Part shown: positions 53,310 to 64,000 of the stretch, piece after piece
How the letters are laid out: the number at the start of each line of letters is the position of its first letter
Numbering within the stretch: position 1 is the first letter of the stretch
Source of the DNA: Metallyticus violacea
Lineage: Eukaryota; Arthropoda; Insecta; Mantodea; Metallyticidae
Assembly: GCA_030762175.1 (NCBI GenBank)
Contig: CM060831.1
Coordinates: 74,146,001 to 74,210,000, forward strand
Reading direction: 5' to 3'
Length of the DNA stretch: 64,000 nt
Translations under genes and position numbers: made by a program
The notes under the pieces: generated by a model
What the model was told of the DNA's origin: nothing
Databases searched by the model: none
Seen by the model: the letters and a program-made list of their open reading frames with translations, nothing else

Positions 53310-53633
53310 TCTATAGCGCGACAGCCCCATATAGGCCTTGGCTTGCCGCAGAGACCGATGCGTCCTCACCTCCGTCTTGCGACTTCATTGATAGAGGGCA
53401 GTGTTATAGAGGGGCCTGTAATCATTATGTTGGAACCTCACGATCACTTATCACGCGACTTTCGATATCTAAAAACGCCATTTTTCTATCAGGCAGCTCC
53501 CCAACTTTCCTCATAAGGCTGGGTGGATCTCGTTCCATAACTCCCAAACTTAGAAAATTCCTAAACTGTCCTGAGAATCGAACCCGAAACCTCCCGGCCA
53601 GCAGTCAGCAACGCTAACCACTAGCCCAAGAAT
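53310..53633 (-). mobile_element. SINE-D, tRNA-derived element
   Basis: On the minus strand the head CTTGGGCTAGTGGTTAGCGT (box A) and box B GGGTTCGATTCTCAGGACAG lie within about 60 bases. The body follows as AGTTTGGGAGTTATGGAACG, AGATCCACCCAGCCTTATGA and GGAAAGTTGGGGAGCTGCC, and extends to a GGCCTATATGGGGC segment near 53325. Only one copy is in the window. Its left limit (3' end) is inferred from where the less AT-rich body stops. The two overlapping plus-strand frames of 92 and 114 codons are shadows. Confidence 0.62.
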
Positions 53634-56600
53634 ATGTACATGTTGTTATAAATCAATTCTCAAACCACTTCGTTCACTTTTGCCATTGCAACTGTCCAAA
53701 TTTGAGTGAGTGCATCTTGCTGGAAAATATTTGACAGGCCGATTTTTCAGTTTTCCCTCAGTTCATTCTATAAAGGGTTTAACAATGCTGTGTTTCAGAC
53801 ATGAGTTAGTGTTTTACCATTTTAGTTCCTTGTAAATCGCAAAAACGGTGACCACCCACTATCCCAGTCGACAAACAGGTATGCGCTCATGTTTAGTCAA
53901 CAGATTTTTAATGTGTAGATTTTCGTGCATGATATAGCTTTCTGGTGTGGTTGAAAGTCTATAGTCTCAGCTTTCTCGGCAAGCGTGTGGTGATCTAAAT
54001 TGGGTTTCCGGAGAACGCTTCCTTTTCAGTGCATCTACGGCCACGTTCAAGTTCCATCAACTAGAAATAAAGCATTTAATTCTTCTGCAGAATCCTATGA
54101 ACCATATTCAAGTTAGCATTTATCTGTATCACCGTCCACTTTTCAAATTCAAACGCTGAATAACTGCTGGAATTTTTTTCTCTCTCCTACTTTTATGGCT
54201 GATACAAAATGGTAGATTTAAATTATTGTCACTCCGTAGACTGTTGAACTTGAAACTTTGTCACAAAGCGTTAAAAAAAACATTATATTTGTCATTAACA
54301 ATGCCTTTTAGTGAATTTTTTAATTTCGTAAACGTTTTTGTGAAGCTTTCATATTTGCAAGCAAAGTAAAATGTTCAAACTTGCTTAGAATAACACGGAG
54401 AGTGAATGTACTCATTAATAGGAGTAACCCATCTACCAATTAGAAAAATTGCAACGACTTTTATAAATGAAATTGAACCAAGGAGGAGAAAATGGCGATG
54501 CAGTGTGATGACGCGCACTGCTATATACTAACAATAAGATATACATTATACAGCATCGCACAGCGGGAGAGACAAAACTGGTAAAATGGATTCCTAAAAA
54601 TTCAGGCACACAAACCTAGCATTAATTTCGACTGAATCCTGCATATCGGAGAAACCAGTGGATTGCTTTTATTCAGTGTTAACAGTAAACTTATATAACG
54701 GTTGTCAACTCTGAAAAATAATCAAGAATACACTGAAAGTAATGCAGAAAGCAGTGGGGAAATGGAAGACATACTGCGAACATTGTTGTGAAAATGTGAC
54801 ATATTACGCACAAGGGTCGTCTAAGGGCCGATATGTGGGATCACGGACTCCAAACTGTTCACAATGGCTCTACTCACTCTCCTGTTTACTTAGCGCTGAG
54901 ATGTCTCTACCCATTAACTTTAGTTTAAGTTTAAAAGTGACTCGCATAAATAGAATTTCAATTGCATTCTGAGAAGTGCCGTTTTATCTATCTAGTATAG
55001 GTCTGAAGTCTCTTTTTAGTTACTGGGAGCCAATTCTTGACTCTGTGGATGACAGATTGCAATGATTGCTACAGCAGGATATTCTTAGAGTAGCGCAGTT
55101 GAGACAATATAAAATGGCTTCATTTTTATATTATTGATATTAGTATAAATAATTACATGTATTATAAATCTTATTATAATCAATTTGTACAGTTTATATG
55201 TCTGCATATCAATAGTTAAGTCATTTTGCGTATTTCATGAGTATTAGATCTATTTGGTTAAAATTGGACATAAACCAGGAAGCGTTGTGTTTTGGGAACG
55301 GGACAAAAAGAACCAGGTGGTCCTGTACATTTTTTGTATATGTTTTGTAAGAAGTTTTGTATAAGAAGGGTCATCGCTAAGAATTTTAAAATTGTTAGGG
55401 AAAAGGAGTGGGTCAGATCCCTAGGAATTGTAGGAACTGACAGAAGGGCTATTTATTTATTTTTGTTAAAATCCAGGACAGGCCGGGCTTTAAAAAGCTA
55501 TTGATGCAACATAACCTTGTGGGTGTAATGACTAACCAACATTACGTAACGAAACCCAGGAGAAAAACAAAAGGGAAAAAAAAATTAAAAAGGGCAGTCA
55601 ATCGAAGAGTTTAGGGAGAAGAAAGATGCAAACTGCTAGCAGGGAGCCATGTGGAAAATAGTAATAGAGAAAAGGTGAAAGATTTGATACAATTACCGGG
55701 CAGTGATATACTAGAATCCATCCGGTTAGTTGCCAACACTTATTAATATTTTCAGAACTTAAAGGCGGTCCCTGAAAGATAAAATTACTTAAATATAAAT
55801 AAATCGTGTCATAGCAAGCTCTACGATTCGTGTTTCTTTTCCCAGTTCTCTCTCATTGGCCTAAGAGGGTCATAAAATTGCAGCAATCCACTGACGGCGA
55901 TATTTGACCGGCAGCAGGAGAAGAGGAAATCGACATCAATCCGCCAACAATCAATTGAATCAACAAACTCCTCCCCCACTTACCACATTAGACTATTGAC
56001 TACAATCGCAGTCTTCAGTAAACCCAAGCATGATTATATTTTGTACCTGATAACTGATGAAAAATTTTTGCTGCAGAAAAAAGGTTCATAATATTGTGCT
56101 CAGTATATGTAAATACAAAATAGCAGTCATGTCTCCACATTTTGAATGACAAAGTGAGTTGCTAATATCAAAATATACAAAAATAAACAGAGAGAATTGA
56201 ACTTTTAGCAGTTGCATTTTCAAGGTTTGATAGAGGAAATAAAAGTATCTTTTTTTTTTTTTTTAAAGCAGCAAAAGTATTGAATGTTTATAACATTTTT
56301 TGTATTCTTAAACCATTTAATACTAAGCATTTAAACAAATTAAAACGATTTTAAATAATAATTACTATTCTGCAATAAATGATGACCAATATTTTAAATT
56401 TGCAAGAACTTATAATAGAGTATTTATTTTTGAACGCTCTTTGAGAGAATTATTTAAATGCGAATATAAGAAACATATCCATAAAAGAGTATCATTTTAA
56501 ACTCAATTCCGTTTTACCTCTTTCGGTCTTCGAGAGAAATAAAAACACACAGACCTCGTGATATTTTCCCTTAATTTAGCTGTATTTTATTGCAGAGCAA

Positions 56601-58012
56601 TACACTCATTTTGACCCCGCAATGATTTATATTTCTATACGCTTTAAATAAACTACAGATGCTGTTTAAAACAGTACGTGAATAGCCTCAGTTCTCTAAT
56701 GCATTGTTGTCCCCAACAGAATCGGTATGTATGTGCACGCATATGCAAATGGTACAAAATGTAAATGAGTTTCGCTGTTAGAATACATATTCCATAGTGA
56801 TACTATGTTTTGGCCCCACTAAAATATCCTCATTATAAATACGACGGTTGCGTATAAATTATTTTATCAGTTTTACATATAACTCTTTCTACAAAACTAA
56901 GCATCCCTGTCTTATGCCAATCTTTCTTTTATAAAACACTTGTATGACATTTAGCATGTCAATTATACCGGGTGAAAGGGGTATATCATCAGTTAAGACC
57001 ATTTTTATATATAGGAACCAAATGAAAAAAAATACGACACATATCAAACCTGAAAACATATTTTAACAGAAAATGTATATGAATATGGCATATTAAAAAT
57101 ATGATAGAACATGCTGGAAATCATATTTCATTGTTACTACAGTGCCCGAAATGAACTTTGAAGTCGCCTGCTCTTGTCAATTGGTTTGGTATAGAGGGTA
57201 TGCTTGATCGTTCCGTTACAACTTAAACCTTTGTGCATACACATGAAATGAATGCAAAATTCACTGAATGTATAAATAAATGCAATTGTTTTATTTTCAT
57301 TGTATTCCTTTAAATTATTAAATAAATATATTTCACTTTTATTAGTTTTATTTATTACGTAAAATATTAATGCTTTATTTTATTCTATGGTAGTTTAACT
57401 AAAAAGTATTGTGCTCCTATAGCGTTTACTTAAATATGTGTAAGTAAGTGTTTAAATGCGAAACACTTTTCTTTCATTCAAAGCTTAAAGAAATGTATGT
57501 TTAGTTTTTAGGTACTTACATTAAACGTTCAAACTTTTGCGGCTGCTTTCTGGCATTCAGTGCGTAACAAAACAGTAATGTTAGGTAGATGTCACAATTC
57601 CCCTTATAGCATTCCAGTAGCTATAAGAGGAAGGCGCTGTTACAAAATGTTTGTTTGTTTTTACCAACGCATCATTGTACAAATCTACTTAAAACCGAAG
57701 AAAAGACACTTTTTAATATTTTTTCTGAGATCTCTTTCTGTTCAAAGGATGATATCTATATTCCTTCTATTCGGTATATTGGGAGTGCAGGTTATGCAAT
57801 AAACATTACAGGTTTCTGATATTTGTTCAGGATTACTATTTCTTTCAGAACTAAAACTTATGTCAATATTTTTATTGTTTTTTTAATTCCAGTGGGAAAT
57901 CATTCAAAATATAGTTTATATTGCATTAAATATAGAAGATTAATTATTGTGTACGAAAAAGCTTCAAAGTAATTGCAAATCGAATATTTTGAGATGCATA
58001 ACCCTTTTTATA
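53634..58012. other. Long stretch without assignable features
   Basis: An inverted repeat GCAGTG...CACTGC lies near 54499-54520. Frames at 54742-54972, 55292-55504 and 57560-57802 translate to nothing I recognise. A 14-base word TGGGTCAGATCCCT near 55409-55422 recurs at the extreme right of the window (about 63984-63998) and could mark an unrecognised repeat. T and A homopolymers occur near 56250-56265. Confidence 0.35.
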
Positions 58013-58468
58013 TCAATGATTAGCACTAATCATCTTAGACTTATACAGTTACTCAAAATGCTCACCATCGGCGTCGATACACTTCTGAGTACGTTGAACT
58101 CTGAGCAACGTTTCGAAAGTGTCCTCAGCGATTGCAGCACATGCCGTTTCAATTTCTTACCGAAGTGCTGCCAGTTTTCTACGGTATACAACATCCTTAA
58201 GAGTTCCCCATAGGTTCCAGTCCAACGGAGTTAGATCCGGAGAACGGTTCTGTTTTGTACACGCGTCTCCATTGCCTTTGAACTTCAACAACATTCTCGG
58301 TTTTCCAATACCACTTCAAAATTGCTCTTCGCTGTTCAAATCATAATCTTAGCTCCATTTTGTTGTAGCAACGCTGGCATAACGTAATGTGAATAATATC
58401 TGTTTACAGAACATCATACTACATATTACTGCTGTTTTTCGGTCCAACTTTGAAATATATTTAATATA
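58013..58468 (-). mobile_element. MITE-1 copy E, both ends missing
   Basis: Homology to the other copies begins at the 3' untranslated motif ATGATTAGCACTAATCATC (58015-58033) and ends in the subterminal region TTTTTCGGTCCAACTTTGAA (58434-58453). The complement carries the HTH coding part with RTEP fused to TTCTCCGGATCTAACTCCGT, a deletion different from copies A/B, C and D. The tail coding part follows with small losses (for example in the box encoding ATLAAL). Both terminal inverted repeats are absent, so it was not mobilisable in its present form. Two plus-strand frames of 88 and 75 codons are shadows. Confidence 0.83.
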
Positions 58469-58982
58469 ATAAATTAAAATAAATAAGAAGTGAAAATTAA
58501 AAAAAAATAAAGACATACCGAAAATATAATGACACACAAGCACAAACAGTTGCATTCATTCCCTCCCCTTTTCAAACCTATGCTATCTCAATTTCTCAGA
58601 AATTTTCCTATCTCTGCTTCCTTTCCTTGCCTGTCAGTAGAGCCGAGCATGATCATCTCCCTCTGTCCGCTTGCATAAAGGAGTAGATATTTAAAATTGT
58701 TCTCTAATTAATAATTCAAACATATAATAAAATTAATCAAACAATATGTTCCTTTGCGATTAATTTAGTCACAACTTTTATTTCTATCTTGTTATTCAAT
58801 TCAATTTTAAAAAAGAATAAAATATTAATAATTGTATAACATCTTAAAATTGGCAATTATAAATTCAGAAATCGTGAATCTGTAATAGATGAAGGTCGAT
58901 TACTACAATTAGATTTATTCCTTGATGCCAACTGAGAAAAAACAAAATATATGTTTAACAACGCTAATTGTATGTACTATCC

Positions 58983-59016
<34 letters not shown>

Positions 59017-59689
59017 GGAATAACCTAAAATAATATTTAAAGAAATAGAACAAAATACTGTTTATGTTTAACTATTACAAAATTTAATTTATTTAAATGG
59101 ACACATGTTAATTAAATGAATAATTATCAAAAAAGCAATCATTAAATGTGAATGAGAAACGCTGTTTCCTTTCCTTAGATACAATGGACATATGATGAAT
59201 TGGAAGCGATTAATTGATCAGGGATTTACGAGAAAATAGAGTTGGCCACACTGAGAAACAAATACACGTATGCAGCAATGTAGTTACAGTAAATAGCATG
59301 ATAAATTCAAAGCGATATGTGGCTGCGATGGACTTAAAATCAAAATTTCGTTACATTTAATTTGTCAGATAAGTGAAATGGCATATTCCATAATGGGAAG
59401 TTCAGATAGTTCGTAAAAACTTCAGTTCGTAAAAACTTCAGTTAGAACTTTGTGGAGGTTATGTAGTATTTACTTCAGCGGATTGATGATTTGGTTCTAT
59501 TCTACACTATGATTTATTTTTTTTATATCAGAAATTTAATCATAAAATAGATATTTATGCAAAGTGATTAATTTAAACTAGCTCAGCTTTGGATCATTTT
59601 GAAGAAAATTTCACAGTAGAAACTATGAAGATTTGTGTATTCTAAGTAAAGATTTGTAAGATATCCGAATAATGTCGCTATCGTCAGAG
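58469..59689. other. Unassigned AT-rich stretch
   Basis: Contains an (ATT)n run listed separately. A 19-base direct repeat (CAGTTCGTAAAAACTTCAGT overlaps) sits near 59409-59441. No coding motif was seen. Confidence 0.35.
58985..59016. repeat. (ATT)n microsatellite
   Basis: A perfect run of about ten ATT units. Confidence 0.93.
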
Positions 59690-60525
59690 ACCGTCTATCT
59701 TCCTTCCCTTCCGTTTGTTCTTGTTTGTCATAACATCTGGCTCTGTTTGAGTTTTAGTGAAAATTACTGCATATCGAACTCTATTTGCCTTCAAAGTGCT
59801 TCCACAGAGAGCATGATGCGCACATGTCTCCCAAGTGAGATACTCGCCATAATGAGGAAGTTGGAAACAACAGAATCTTGTTGAATGAGACAGACAAGCA
59901 TCTCACTTCTTTTTACGCAAACGTAGCAGAGAATGTTGAGGTCCCTGCAGCAATCTCCTCAAAAACCGTTATGTGGTGTCTCAGGAGACGTTTTGCTACA
60001 AAGGTAGCGAAATTGAGATCATACAGGATTACTGTTGTTCACGGGCTACCGGAGGTAGATAAGCGGAAACTGAATTCGTTACTGACATGGTTCTTGGCCT
60101 TCATTGTGCGGCTATCTGAAAGTCTAAACACCGCGTAGTTAAAAGACGAGGTCTGTTCTGGATGTGGATTCCCAAAATACGCGTATTTGAACCTCAGTAT
60201 AATCAGTTTGTCCCCTGCACATTAGAGGTTTGGAGTTCGGCGTGTCTCAGCTACTGTAATACTGGATCCAGATAAATACTACAGAGCGTACAGAGGAATT
60301 TTCAGAAAAGTGTTGAGCAGCTGGGCGACACAGCTCACTAATGATCATTTTCAACAAGAGAGTACAACCTTTCAGGTCAAACAAATCAGCTGCGATTATC
60401 ATAAGTTTCATAGACTGATTAATTTCTGAGAATATGTTAGTACTGAGATATCCCGACTCATTACCAGACAACTTTTTAAGACTAGGGTTTATCGAAGTCG
60501 GCCAGACGACTTAAAGACAATATAA
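59690..60525 (+). pseudogene. Tc-like transposase pseudogene (family 2)
   Basis: Plus-strand blocks follow the same transposase type as the relic at 21385-22118. They are MRKLETTES (about 59854-59880); ENVEVPAAISSKTVMWCLRR (about 59932-59991), the second HTH; LRSYRITVVHGLPEVDKRK (about 60015-60071) and LTWFLAFIVRL; VRRVSATVILD (about 60238-60270, family VWCAVSA..I); YYRAYRGIFRKVLSSWATQL (about 60277-60336); HFQQESTTFQ (about 60348-60377), where FQQD.AT is expected, so the second catalytic Asp is lost; and KTRVYRSRPDDLKTI (about 60478-60522), the tail. The first-Asp block between 60140 and 60235 is unreadable. Stops and frameshifts make it inactive. No terminal repeats were identified. Confidence 0.75.
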
Positions 60526-60686
60526 GCAGTGAAATGTTGATCAGGACTTAATGCATGGAACTGCCCGAGTGGTATGGATGTGTCTGCAAGAAGGTGGTAG
60601 TTATACTTAAGTAATTCTCCTACAAATACTTCACTTTTAGAAATAAGTTCCATACTCATAGCTACCGCCAAGCAGATGTTTTTTTG

Positions 60687-60980
60687 TTGATTTGATTTAT
60701 TTACGGACTCTCTTTAACATCTCAGGTCATTAGCATCCCATTCTATTCAGGGCGTGAAACGGCTGACAAGTTTTGCTCAGAGGCCTCTTCTTTCAGGCTT
60801 GAGGTTCTTTATCGTGCCGTAAATGTACGACACGGGACCCACTGCTTTAGTTTCCTTCCAAAGGAAGCCATACTTTGGATTTTTAAACCCCGAAAAAATC
60901 CATCGATCCTGGCCGGGTTTGAACCCGCGATCTTGGGTCTAGAAGGCAAGTACGGCTATCACTACACCACCAGGACCGAC
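60687..60980 (-). mobile_element. SINE-A, full length, best preserved
   Basis: On the minus strand the head is GTCGGTCCTGGTGGTGTAGT (60961-60980), box A TGGTGTAGTGATAGCC and box B GGTTCAAACCCGGCC. The body is GATCGATGGATTTTTTCGGG, CTTCCTTTGGAAGGAAACTA, CCCGTGTCGTACATTTACGG, GCACGATAAAGAACCTCAAG, CCTGAAAGAAGAGGCCTCTG, AGCAAAACTTGTCAGCCGTT, and TGACCTGAGATGTTAAAGAG, ending in TCCGTAAATAAATCAAATC. At about 294 bp it is the best guide to the family consensus here. It sits about 160 bp right of a transposase relic. Confidence 0.93.
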
Positions 60981-62477
60981 CAAAGCAGAGATGGAACAAT
61001 ATAAACATAACAAATGTTTTATGCATCAAGCTTATTAACGCTAAAATAAATGACACTGTAAAGAGATAATTATGCCATTATTCCCTCTTATATAAACACG
61101 TGTATTGCTCACATTATTAGAGCTGTCTAGAAAGTTAATGCTGGTAATATGCTTCAAGTACGGGTCGTCACTTTCGTGTTTCTTCCGACTATGCAGCAAA
61201 AATGCTCTTAGCACTATAATCCAAGTAAATTCTGCTCGTCACGAAACCTGCTATATAACATTAATCTTCACTACACCTAAAATTTTCTATCGTAAAACAC
61301 TTGTAAAACTCAAATAACTACCAATGAGGACATTAAAACATTTAAAAAGACACCTTACTGCAACTTTTTAAGTGCTTTCTAACAGACCCTAATTACTACC
61401 GTGATTGACAAAGACTTTGTCTTAACTAATGGCAAGTTTGAATAAGCTTAAAACATAGTACATGTATACACAGGCTAAAAGGCAACACTGTGTAAAAATT
61501 CATTACTTTATTTCATGTTTTAAAGAAGTTTAGTTTTATATTAATATGCACCAAAAGCAAAGATATTTATTTCAGGTTTCTTGTTTAGTTTTCTAAGAAA
61601 CACTAATTCTTATGTTTTCCCCGCATAAAGAGCTTCATTCTTTTACTTAAATTTTCTTAAATGTATGAAAAGTGTGTATCAAAAGGTCTAAATTTAGTAT
61701 TTCCTTACACAAAATTATTTAAAGGTATACAGGATACAAAAATATGTACAAAAATTACTATTAGAGAAGATATCCTAAATGATCTCGAACGCTTCGTTGT
61801 GTTGCTGCAACAAAGCAACAAATGTGTTTCTAAATGGTCAGGATGATTGAAAACATAATATCATATTTTAAACTATTAATTTACACTGTCAAATACACGC
61901 TGTAATGTTAATTATTAGAAGTTCAAGTACAGCAATTGCTATTGCAGTTCTCAAAATGCCTTACCATTTCCACCAAGACCTGCACACTGAGTAATAGTGC
62001 GTGACTTGTGATTAGATTGAGGTATAGCCTGCATATGACTGCACCTACGCCAATGTCATTAGTTTTAATTGACTAGATATGAACACACGTCACATCGCAA
62101 AATAGCTATGACGATGATTGATCAATATGGAAGAGTCGGGGACAATTGTCTCACAAATATTCCTAATATTGATAGCACATATAACTTACAACTATAAAAA
62201 GACAAAACAAAAATGAAAGTTCCCATGCATACAGTTTCAAGTTATGCAGCATTTCAGAAATGTCCAATAAGAACTTAAATCTTTTTAAAATTCACTATAG
62301 CCTTGCCTTAGCAATATATAAATATATAAACTGTAGCTTCTGCATCGTTCAGTAACAACATAATCCCCAACTAGAAAGAATTGCAGTTAGAACTGTTTTC
62401 CAGAACTTTTCTTAAAATCTCCATCGAACCTACACACTAGGCACCAAAAATGATGAAAAATGTATATATTGTGTTAA
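60981..62477. other. Unassigned AT-rich stretch
   Basis: Small plus-strand frames at 61105-61317 and 61661-61846 show no known domain. No repeat was recognised. Confidence 0.35.
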
Positions 62478-62955
62478 AGATCTAGCGGCCGAAAATTGTT
62501 ATTTTCTCAAAGAAACTAGGCATATAACGATCAATTAAAACCATTAAAGCAGTTCAAAAACTAGCAAAATTTTACCATGGGGGGGACTAACCTAAAGCAA
62601 TTTTTTTTAATTGCTCTATTGTCCGCAATTTTATTTTGCTCAACGAAACGCCGTATATGCCATTAAAATAAAAGGATACAAATAGTTTCCGACGATCAAC
62701 GAAATCAGACTATTAGGAGTGACGGTTACCTGAAACCCAAAAGGTAAAAATCACTCTAGTGGCACCAATTTTTTTTTGCAATGAATCTCTGTTTTTAAAT
62801 GAAACCAAAAAAAAAAAAAAAAAAAAAAAAAAAAACAATCCTGAAATTTAGGTAATCGGAACATTAGAAGGGGGGTTATATCTAAAATTCTAAATTTAAA
62901 AACGGTTCTAGCGGCCCCATTTTCCAGCTATAGCGATCTCTCATACCATTCAAAA
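62478..62955 (+). repeat. Satellite array, second locus
   Basis: Three to four diverged monomers of the same about 141-bp satellite as at 15957-16770, in the same orientation. Shared landmarks are TCTAGCGGCCG near 62481, CGAAACGCCGTATATGCCAT at 62644-62663, ATCAGACTATTAGGAGTGAC, GGTTACCTGAAACCCAAAAG, and TAAATTTAAAAACGGTTCTA near 62901-62920. A run of 29 A (62807-62835) interrupts one monomer and probably arose by slippage in its A-rich AAACAAAGTAACAAAAA-like part. Confidence 0.82.
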
Positions 62956-64000
62956 TTCGACTTTCTGAGGAATTTGCTTATTGTTTACAAAGCTCTTGAA
63001 TAACGGATTGTATTTTATTTGCATTATGCAAATTCCTTTAGTTTAACCAGCAACTATACTACACTGTTAGAAAATATACATAAGTATGCAACCTTATGTA
63101 AATGTTTTAAATAAAGTTATTTATAAATTCTGGAATTTATAAACTGAAAATAATTATTCATTTCTTACAATTGTTCACTTTATGCATTAAGATGCCTCCC
63201 AAGAGACAAAATCATGTTTTTGACACAGATACTCGATAGCTAAAATATAGTGTTACTTTATTCCATAAATTTTAATATATGAAATGAGTCCTTAACGTTT
63301 TGGCATTCTGTTCCTTGCATAAATATAATTATTTTAGCAATTTATAAGGAAAACAATGAACTTTTTAGCAAAACTTTAACTAGCTTTCTCGTAAAGGATC
63401 TATTTTTGTGGGAGCCAGAACTTTGAAAGGCAGGTTGAAAAACGACAAAGGAAGTCTAAATTAAATGAAACAACGATGTAACAGCCAAAAGGGAAAGTAA
63501 ATAAAAGTGGTAAGAAACTAGAGCTGATGGACCGGACGGACAGTCCAAAGCGAGAACATTCTCCCTGGGGAAAGCTCCAGGAAGTGATCTTTGTCAATCA
63601 CTTGCCCGGACAGGGCAATTCACTTAGCATCAGGTGCACACTCAAGATGACCCACGAGTTCTCAAGAACAGTTCTTCCCCAGAATATTGTCAAATAAGCT
63701 TCACCGAGAACAGTACTTGTAATTGTTTCAATTTTCTGTGCTTTTCTCCCCTCCCAAAAAAAAAAAAAACTAAGCTCAATGCAGTAAAGCAATAAATTCC
63801 CATCCCGCGTAAACACCCAAGTAATCATGATGATCATAAGAAGGTTAAATTAATATTCAAAATTAGAAGACATAACATTTGAACTATAAGAAGGAAGATA
63901 AGTATCTTTCTAAATATCACAAATTCGTCGGTATGGCAAAACTGAATCTTCTATTATACGAGAAGGGCGGGTGTAAATATAAATGGGTCAGATCCCTTCT
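62956..64000. other. Unassigned right end of the window
   Basis: Minus-strand frames at 63400-63597 and 63598-63837 have no recognised motif. The segment at about 63520-63680 is less AT-rich. The last 20 bases contain the TGGGTCAGATCCCT word also found near 55409. Confidence 0.35.

Noticed and set aside
53273..53617. 114-codon plus-strand frame
   Set aside because: Its last third is antisense to a tRNA-derived head with box A and box B, so it is a shadow of a SINE.
62478..62955. CRISPR-like array
   Set aside because: Repeats are long, diverged monomers without constant-length spacers, and the genome is eukaryotic.

Overview
The window reads as AT-rich, gene-poor nuclear DNA of an arthropod, most likely an insect. 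Four tandem TTAGG units (the insect-type telomere unit), several tRNA-derived SINE families, and many decayed Tc1/mariner-superfamily transposons support this. The repeat make-up resembles what is known from large polyneopteran genomes (cockroach, termite, stick insect), but that placement is inference. I found no convincing host protein-coding gene, no intact tRNA or rRNA gene, no operon structure and no CRISPR array. Almost every recognisable protein-like stretch is a broken transposase or a SINE read through in a chance frame.

Layout. 1-2030: unassigned DNA ending in a tetranucleotide microsatellite (GGTA, then GATA) with TTAGG units at its left edge. 2031-9959: mostly unassigned, with a 5'-truncated SINE and an AT-rich palindromic tract. 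9960-11017: a frameshifted relic of the transposon-borne family often annotated DUF7869. 12275-13170: a decayed mariner transposase. 14391-17092: a tandem duplication, an ATT microsatellite, a satellite array of about 141-bp monomers and a SINE. 20390-25905: three deletion derivatives of one Tc1/mariner-like family (MITE-1), a second Tc-like transposase relic and a SINE. 26371-34603: SINE fragments, an unclassified interspersed repeat, and a fourth MITE-1 copy fused to a SINE. 37827-41375: two SINEs, another piece of the unclassified repeat and a mariner relic with lost catalytic residues. 45828-53633: a full-length SINE, a promoter- or LTR-like segment and two further tRNA-derived elements. 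58013-62955: a fifth MITE-1 copy, a Tc-like transposase relic, a full-length SINE and a second copy of the satellite.

How the parts relate. MITE-1 copies at about 20.4 and 24.3 kb share the same two internal deletions, so an already deleted, non-autonomous copy was probably mobilised. SINE-A (eight loci) depends on LINE machinery in trans; no LINE is visible here. SINE-B and SINE-C have different tRNA-like heads but appear to share a central core motif. All identifications come from reading the sequence against remembered family motifs; no database search was run.
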